From NCBI GenBank assembly GCA_032716605.1, contig CM064552.1, forward strand, positions 16,374,038 to 16,438,037: DNA of 64,000 bases. Direction: 5' to 3'. Of the stretch, positions 57,535-64,000 are shown in pieces. Every line of letters starts with the position of its first letter. Position 1 is the first letter of the stretch. The position numbers were made by a program, and so were the translations under genes. Source of the DNA: Paralithodes platypus. Its lineage: Eukaryota; Arthropoda; Malacostraca; Decapoda; Lithodidae. Under the pieces are notes generated by a model that had not been told where the DNA came from, ran no database searches, and saw only the letters and a list, made by a program, of their open reading frames with translations.

Positions 57535-58520
57535 CCCATCCTTATATTACCTGGCCCACCCCTCCCTCCCCTGATACTTGGTCCATCCTTCCTGTTACCT
57601 GGTCCATCCTCTCTCACACCTATCCTACCCTCCCTTACACCTAGCCTACCCTCCCTGATACTTGGCCCATCCTCCCATATACCTGGCACACCCTCCCTTC
57701 CTGATACTTGGTCCATCCTCCCATATACCTGGCACACCCTCCCTTCCTGATACTTGGTCCATCCTCCCATATACCTGGCACACCCTCCCTGATACTTGGT
57801 CCATCCTCCCTTATACCTGGCACACCCTCCCTGATACTTGGTCCATCTTTCCTATACCTGGCACACCCTCCCTTATGCCTATCCTACCCTCCCTTACACC
57901 TATCCCACCCTCCCTGATACTTGGTCCATCCTGTCCCACCCTCTCTGATTATTGGTTCATCTTTCCTTATACCTGGCACACCCTCCCTTATGCCTATCCT
58001 ACCCGCCCTTATACCTGGTCCATCCTACCCTGATACTTGGTCCATCCTCCCTTACACCTATCCCATCCTACCCTGATACTTGACCCATGCTCCCTTACAC
58101 CTATCCCATCCTCCCTGATACTTGGTCCATCCTCGCCTATACCTGGCCCTTCCTCTCTTATACCTGCCCTTTTATCGGACTCACCTTTATAATTGGTCCA
58201 TCCTCCCTTATTCTTGGTCTATCCTCCTTATATTTGGTCCAACTTCCCTTATACTTGGCCCATCCTCCCTAATATTTGTTCCACTTTCCCTTTAAGTTGG
58301 TCCACCTTCCCTTCTATTTGGCTCATCCTCCCTTATACTTGGTCTACACACCCTTATACTTGGCCCATCCTACCTTATACTTTGTCCACCTTCCATAATA
58401 CTTGCCCCCCCCCCCTCCCTTATATGTAGTCTACCTTGATATATGGTTCATCCTTATACCTAGTCAATTCACCTTTATACCTGGCCCACATTCCCTTCTA
58501 TTGGTTAACCCTTATACCTG
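57535..58520. repeat. C-rich 20-45-bp satellite
   Basis: Alternating phrases CTGATACTTGGTCCATCC, TATACCTGGCACACCCTCCC and TTATGCCTATCCTACCC run for about 1 kb, regular at the start and decaying after 58150. Frames on both strands stay partly open and are artefacts. Confidence 0.93.
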
Positions 58521-58604
58521 ATCCAACCACTGTTACCTGTTCCATCCAATCCTTCACCATCACTCCACTTACTCATACTCACACAACCTATCCGCCTTTC
58601 CTGT

Positions 58605-58893
58605 AATAATTAGCGTGTTTGACTCGCAACCGAAAAATCTCTGGTTCCATTCCCAAGCAGGGAGAGACTGATGAACAGTCTCTCCGTACGTGATACCTTT
58701 GCCAATCTACTAGTCACCTATGTAGGGACTTGGAACAAGGGGACATACTGTATATAATGCCTCTCATATCCAAGACCCACCAAGGGGGACTGGAGTTCTC
58801 GAAAAGGGGCTCCAGTCCTGACGATATTCTTGACTTTAAGTGTGCTGGCTTAATAATCCAATAAGGTTGATAGCCACTGAAGTCCTATTTTAT
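58605..58893 (+). mobile_element. Candidate SINE with tRNA-like head
   Basis: TTAGCGTGTTTGACTCGC and TCTGGTTCCATTCCC resemble A and B boxes. A hairpin-rich GAGAGACTGATGAACAGTCT follows, then the tail segment (58785-58893) shared with 40598-40712. Joining head and tail into one element is inference. Confidence 0.5.
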
Positions 58894-59860
58894 CTAATTA
58901 ATCCATGACCATCACCTCACTTCCACTTACTGTATCCCCCCCCCCCCCAACTTTCACCACCACCATTACCATCACCCCATTTCCACTTATTTTACCACCC
59001 ACCCACCACCACCATTACCATTACCATTACCATTACCATCACCCCATTTACCTTCTCAAGCTCTCCTACACTGTCTTAGTCCCACCTCCACCAACCCCAC
59101 CTATCCCTTCCCCCATCCTGCCCTCCCTTGGCCAGTTCTTTGCCTGGCCACCGCCGTCATGTAACGCGTATTTAGGGTACAGTACAGTTGCCCCCGATAC
59201 TCCCAGAACAAGTCTTCTTACTGTAGATCTATAAACAATAGGGAGTAAGGTCTATGGTGAAGAGTTTGAACTATGATGAATCGTTTGAGAAAGCATGTGG
59301 TGAAGTTTTGGAATCATACTATATAAATTCAAGAAGCCTATCATTAAGTACTTGAATTTTCAGTAAGATTTTTAACAATGATAGATATTTTGACTATGTA
59401 ATGTACATTTTCTGAACTATGTTAAATCGCTTCAACAAGCCTTTGAATGATGATAAATAATGTCAGCAAGCCTGACAGGAAAGTTTTGGAATCATGATAC
59501 ATAATTATTTCGTCTGCTATGTCTCGTTCCGTGTGCAATACAGTATGAAGCCAGTGTTCGGGGAATGTTGAAGTCAACTGTACTTGTGTATTTACTTGTC
59601 CTGTGTGTCGCTGGGCTTGCTGTGGTAGGCTAGATGCAGGTGTTAGGAGATAATCATTTGTTGGTATTATTGTTTTTCCAGTGTTGAGGAAACTACGTAT
59701 ATGTATAATATTATTATTATTGTATTTTATTATTTATTTGTTCAGGTGTTAAGGGGGATGAATATATCTTCGTATTATATTTTCAAGTGCTAGGGGTTAA
59801 TATTATTTGTAATAATTGTTATAATTTTCCTCTGCTTTCTCTCCCATTCCTATATTATAT
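58894..59860. other. Intergenic, no gene seen
   Basis: CA/ACC-rich simple text at 58900-59060 with a C run at 58937, then ordinary AT-rich DNA with ATTATT near 59710. Confidence 0.6.
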
Positions 59861-59866
59861 ACTATA

Positions 59867-59869
<3 letters not shown>

Positions 59870-59948
<79 letters not shown>
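59870..59948. repeat. TC then TA microsatellite
   Basis: About 12 TC units followed by about 27 TA units, ending at the 462-bp element. Confidence 0.96.
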
Positions 59949-59950
<2 letters not shown>

Positions 59951-60410
59951 AGGTGTCCCAGGAGGAAAGGGCATAAGTTTGGGAAATGATAAAACAAAAT
60001 ATTCTAAACCTAAAATTTTCTATAAGAAATATTCCAAATCTCAACCAGTAAAGAGATATTACATGTTGAAAATGGCATTTTCTTAAGTATTTCTCCATAA
60101 GGGTGGCCTAGCCGTCCTAGTACCTACCACACCTCCATCTAAATGCAATTATTTTACCATGTTATTGTAAAGATATTATAATTTTGTAATTTGCAACATT
60201 ATTATAGATATATTAGCTCACTTTAGACCAGTTGAAAACTATCTGACATGGAAGAGTCCATTACAGTGATGCGGGGGAGGACACTAATTAAAACCTTCAA
60301 TATCTTTTTAACGGTTGAGATTTGCACTTTTTGTTATAAAACATTTTAGGCTTAGAATACCTTGTTATATCACTACTCAAAGTTATGCCCTTTCCTCCTG
60401 GGACACCCTG
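59949..60410 (-). mobile_element. 462-bp TA-flanked inverted-repeat element, copy 2
   Basis: Begins CAAGGTGTCCCAGGAGGAAA and ends CCTCCTGGGACACCCTG, with TA on both sides. The inner text is the reverse of copy 1: GGAAGAGTCCATTACAGTGA here matches TCACTGTAATGGACTCTTCC there. It has exactly the same length, 462 bases. Confidence 0.88.
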
Positions 60411-61070
60411 TATATATATATATATATAATTACTTATATACACATCTACCATATTTACCTCCCTGTCTCCCAAAAGGTTTTATCTATTTGAGTGATCTGT
60501 TCTTTCTACTAGAATTTAAACACGTTTGTCCCTTGTTTAACACTGTTCCGTTACCTCTTTCACTTCTCCCTTTTCATGAGTCATTTCCCTTCCTCTAAAT
60601 CTCTTCAATGAGACGTTGAATAAATATCTCCCTCTAAGTTACTAGGGAGAAGACTGCCCACTGTGTGATATATACCTATAAAATATGTCTATATAGTAAC
60701 TAAGCCTATAGGTCTCTGTATGTACTGTTGCTGGAGCGTTTAGTTCCTATATGTGTTGTTGGAGATGGCATATAAATATGTATGTATAGTGTATAATTGT
60801 AAATATATACATAGGAAGGATATGTCAATACATGTCCTGTAAAAAAATATAAAGAAGACTGTGGAAGATCGACATATGTATTTTTGTTAAAGAGATGGGT
60901 AGTAGAGCTTTAGCTGAAGTGCTATGTGTTATTGTGAATATGTATATCAGTTCAGCTCATGGTGTAGGTACTGAAAGATTGTATGATATGCTTCTTAATA
61001 GACAGTGACAAGAGATTCTTTTTATCAACATCCTTAACATATTGAAACATGTGTTCATATATAGGCTATA
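60411..61070. other. Intergenic, no gene seen
   Basis: A short TA run, C/T-rich text to 60610, then AT-rich sequence with many ATATGTATATA-like words. No recognisable frame. Confidence 0.6.
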
Positions 61071-61075
61071 AGTGG

Positions 61076-61215
61076 CTTCTATCCCATGTAACCCCTGCAT
61101 GTCGCAAAAGGCGACTAAAACGGGTGTGTTATGGGACTCTTTAGCCTTGGTTGGCAATCTATCTATGGGAAGAGCAACCCTCAGCCAAAATCATATCAAT
61201 GAAAGCAGATCTTTT
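61076..61215 (+). repeat. Dispersed arthropod repeat (CATGTCGCAAAAGGCGACTA)
   Basis: TCCCATGTAACCCCTGCATG, TCGCAAAAGGCGACTAAAAC, then CTTTAGCCTTGGTTGGCAAT. I recall close variants of GCATGTCGTAAGAGGCGAC in many arthropod genomes, probably a retroelement tail. The + and - frames over it are not genes. Confidence 0.5.
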
Positions 61216-61818
61216 AAATGCGATTTTGAAGGAACAGTTGCAAGCATTGGGCAAGGTCAAACTACATGACATGAAATAAAGATAGTGGTAATAGTTAACT
61301 TTGGTATGGTTTAGATGTTTATTTATTTTTTGTATTAATAAAACTACTAAAGCTAATAAAAATAACAATACATAAGTAAGAAGGCTTATTAAAGGGATTC
61401 AGTAAGTACACCATGGATCAGGAAAACAGGAGAGAGAGAGAACGAGAGAGTGATAGAGATGAAATAAAATATATGTTGAGTCATGAACAAATATAAGGTT
61501 ACATCAAATTGAATCTTTGAACCTTTAAATCCAAGTTCTGAAGCATCTGGGCTATAATAAAGCATTGTATTGTCTCGTTTACGTTCAATACTGATTCATA
61601 TGTGTGCGTCGTCATTTATGCTCATGACTGTACACCTCGTAATCAATCCCTCGAGATTATAATACATGCGTACATGAAATAATTATTAATGGATGGTATT
61701 ATGAAAACTATTAACGAAAATGTGTACATGAACATATATTATTTATATTATTCATATTAATATATGCCATGCCTATTAGGAAACTTTATACGAGCCCTGA
61801 CATATGTGGTAGAAAGTA

Positions 61819-62057
61819 TACCCTTTCAGTACGATGACGCCATTCTAGCCTTGTATTATTGGCTAACATTAGGCGATTGTATGCAGTTACAGAGCATCCT
61901 ATATTATTCGGGTACTTTACTGAGATATTGTTTACCCTATTGAGTCCAAGAGGTAGATTATAAGGTATCAAGATAACATAAAAATTCAAGCTAAATCAAA
62001 TTGTCTAATGGTAACCAAAATATGATGGAAATTACGTCATCGTACTAAAGGGGTTAA
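61819..62057. mobile_element. Family B foldback, diverged
   Basis: ACCCTTTCAGTACGATGACG at the left, GTCATCGTACTAAAGGGGTT at the right, giving clear inverted ends. Arms include TTAGGCGATTGTATGCAG and CAAATTGTCTAATGG. Confidence 0.8.
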
Positions 62058-62271
62058 AAAGGACCTTGGCTGCCACCTCCAATGTGAATTATAGAGACGT
62101 ATTCTTAAACACGTAGGAAGGGTAAAGCGTATCCCACATCGAAATAAAAAAATATATATATTATTGTTGATTAAGAAAGGATGGCTGGATATCACTCATG
62201 TATAGGAAAGATAATCATTTATATTTTCCCATGTCCCTCACCAAGCCAAAATGATACACTGTGGTAAGTTT

Positions 62272-62612
62272 TTAAGGGGAGAGAGGAGTTATTCTATTTA
62301 TTATGTATATGTTATAATCACATTATATCTTTTTAGTTTGCTCCCTAGACCTGTGAACTTTAATAAAACACCCTCAAGACCCCTCGCCGAGATCAATTTG
62401 TAAATTTGTTGTGTAGAAAAGTGACCGGCGAAGGCCGGTTGCTACTAAATTACAGGCTGCTAAATAGCACGAAAGGTCTTAATTTTGACAAAGAAATGGG
62501 GCGAAAGTTCTTAAAATTACCAAACTAATGGGACGAACGTCTTAAAATCCCATAACTAATGTGGCTAAGCATGAGGGAGAAAGGGTTCTAGAAAAATAAC
62601 ACAAATGCCTTC
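62272..62612 (-). mobile_element. Family A MITE with core deletion
   Basis: TTTAAGGGGAGAGAGG at one border; GAAATGGGGCGAAAG and ATGGGACGAACGTCTTAA inside. The CGAGCGATAGCGAG core and neighbouring bases are missing, as in the copy at 45234. Confidence 0.78.
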
Positions 62613-62639
62613 CCTTCCAATACCCTCATTCCCCTGCTC

Positions 62640-62747
62640 CTCAAGTCGGTATCACAATAGAGCGTTATTTTTTACCGTCAGATTTATTCCACAACTTTGA
62701 TCTGGCAGCTGCTGAAATACGCTTATTTAGGAATTCTGTCGTTTCAA
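62640..62747. mobile_element. Family D fragment
   Basis: AGAGCGTTATTTTTTACCG, CACAACTTTGATCTGGCAGC and TGCTGAAATACGC match the left part of the copy at 48503; a family B copy follows at once. Confidence 0.55.
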
Positions 62748-62962
62748 TTAACCCCTTCTGTACCGGCGACGTCTTTTAAATTTTTACTCTAGATATATGT
62801 AGACGATTTTATACAGTTTAGGAAGGATCTGTGTTAGTTACAAGGATTAATTATATAGTCTGTAGCCTTTTCATTGCTAAAGGGCCTTACTAAGCTGATA
62901 AAATCGTATAATAGCTACCAGACTATAACAAAAAGGACGTCACCGGCATAGAAGGGGTTTAA
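62748..62962. mobile_element. Family B foldback, complete reference copy
   Basis: TTAACCCCTTCTGTACCGGC then GACGTCTTTTAAATTT, TGTAGACGATTTTATACAG and TTAGGAAGGATCTGTG. The second half returns CTTACTAAGCTGATAAAATC, GTATAATAGCTACCAG, AAAAGGACGTCACCGG and GAAGGGGTTTAA. The arms pair for about 90 bases, TTAA lies at both ends, and there is no coding content. Confidence 0.88.
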
Positions 62963-63084
62963 GACACTTTTTACCAATGATTTTCTTTGCTGCGTTCAGT
63001 TCCACACCTCTGGCTAATAATGAGACAATGAATACCTGAACTGGAAAGGCACTACCAAACATGTATTAGCTTCACACATATACT

Positions 63085-63186
63085 AGTCTCTCACTCACTC
63101 ACTCACTCTCACTCTCTCTCTGCTGTTCTTTTTCCTACCACTGATGTAGTATGTAGGAGCGTATTAACGACTATATAGCACACACT

Positions 63187-63215
<29 letters not shown>
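63085..63215. repeat. CACT and TC runs
   Basis: CTCA/CT runs at 63090-63122 and about 13 TC units at 63187-63212. Confidence 0.9.
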
Positions 63216-63217
<2 letters not shown>

Positions 63218-63354
63218 CATCCCCCATAACATCTATTGACTAGTGACATATTACCCACATACCCTAACATAACATGCCCTCACATTTCCACCCCTCCATC
63301 CTGTACCACATAACAATTACCCTCATAAACATAACATAACAATAAACCTATTTG

Positions 63355-63610
63355 GTCCGAGGGAGGTCTTTTGGGGATTTCCCATTTTTTCGCTCCATTA
63401 GTTTGGAGATTTTAAGACGTTTCAATCCATTAGTTTGTTGATAATAAGACGCTGTATCCCATTGAGGTGTCGATATATTTCCTGGGCGAGCGTTAGCAGA
63501 GCACAGAAAAATGTACACATTTCGCTTGAAGGGTGTCTTGATGTTTTTTTTGTTTTTTTTTTTAGTTTGAAGGAAATATGGGAAAGCGTTTTTGTTAGCC
63601 TCAGGGACAA
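63355..63610 (+). mobile_element. Family A MITE, decayed
   Basis: GCTCCATTAGTTTGGAGATT, GAGGTGTCGATATATTTCC, CGAGCGTTAGCAGAGC and CTTGAAGGGTGTCTTG keep the family A order; both ends are worn and T runs interrupt it. Confidence 0.7.
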
Positions 63611-64000
63611 ACTAATATACATCGCTCGAAACTAGAAAAAGCAAGTAAACCCTCCATAACAATTAAACAAAATATAACCCCCAAGATGTCGGATCAGATA
63701 GTGTTTAACTCTCTCAACTCCATCATTCCCGTACTACGCTTTTCTCGTACACTTTTTCTTCCATTTTTTTTTTTTTTTTTGTCTAGGTCATAATCTGGCA
63801 ATATAAATTCAGCACTCACACACGTCGAAAAGGTCGCCTGGATCCTGTGCTGCTCCCAATCTCTATATAAACGCGAGTTCAGTTCCCGATCTCTCTATAA
63901 ATGCGGGTTCACACGAGTAAAAAAAAAAAAAAATTGTATAACAGAGGCAGTTCCTAGATATGACAACACCGCTACTATAGTAGTTTCACTATGTTCATAT
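63611..64000. other. Window end, family D-like scraps
   Basis: ATAATCTGGCAATATAAATT, ACACGTCGAAAAGG and CGGGTTCACACGAG resemble family D wording. No gene. Confidence 0.4.

Noticed and set aside
57513..58429. Pro/Ser/Leu-rich and Gly/Arg-rich frames
   Set aside because: Translations of the C-rich satellite.

Overview
The window reads as nuclear DNA of an animal, most likely a decapod crustacean. It is AT-rich, crowded with microsatellites, long G or C runs and short non-autonomous transposons, and its one clear gene is split by introns with GT/AG borders. The gene is an arthropod-type BTB/C2H2 zinc-finger regulator. A tRNA-derived SINE at 39.17-39.35 kb resembles a type I associate with shrimps, lobsters and crabs. 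No bacterial, phage or plasmid features and no CRISPR array are present.

Layout: 1-23 kb is intergenic and made of transposon remnants and satellites. It holds a 34-bp tandem array at 1.4 kb, a nested insertion at 2.16-2.91 kb, LINE scraps, a near-perfect tRNA-like palindrome at 8.14-8.28 kb, a 2.2-kb G-rich 33-bp minisatellite at 11.7-13.9 kb, about 1 kb of TA microsatellite around a 462-bp TA-flanked element, and a purine-rich block at 15.6-17.6 kb. The stretch 23-41 kb is AT-rich with few recognisable genes. It carries degenerate tandem repeats, SINE copies, a LINE reverse transcriptase C-terminus at 34 kb, and several GC-rich islets; the one at 36.88-37.16 kb ends in a good splice donor and could be a 5' non-coding exon or promoter.

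The gene occupies 41.23-52.6 kb on the + strand. Five exons join in one reading frame and give about 680 residues: an N-terminal BTB domain most like Drosophila Abrupt and Broad, a long low-complexity linker with an acidic patch and a basic nuclear-localisation-like motif, two C2H2 fingers, and a C-terminus with two SUMO-type motifs. A poly(A) signal lies 66 bases past the stop. Its introns contain SINE, LINE and MITE pieces and a 15-bp tandem repeat close to exon 4. From 53 to 64 kb the sequence is again intergenic, with more MITEs, a C-rich satellite at 57.5-58.5 kb and the second 462-bp element, inverted relative to the first.

The main non-genic story is a set of interspersed short elements. 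Family A has about 11 copies of roughly 370 bp with TTAAGGGGAGA-like ends. Family B has about 12 copies of a roughly 215-bp foldback ending in TTAA. Family C has two foldbacks of about 228 bp. Family D is a foldback whose ends read like GGATTTACACGAG. There is also a tRNA-derived SINE family with about 7 copies. I found no undescribed enzymatic or defence system; the more unusual objects are the palindromic tRNA-like locus, a hammerhead-ribozyme-like foldback, and the twin 462-bp elements.
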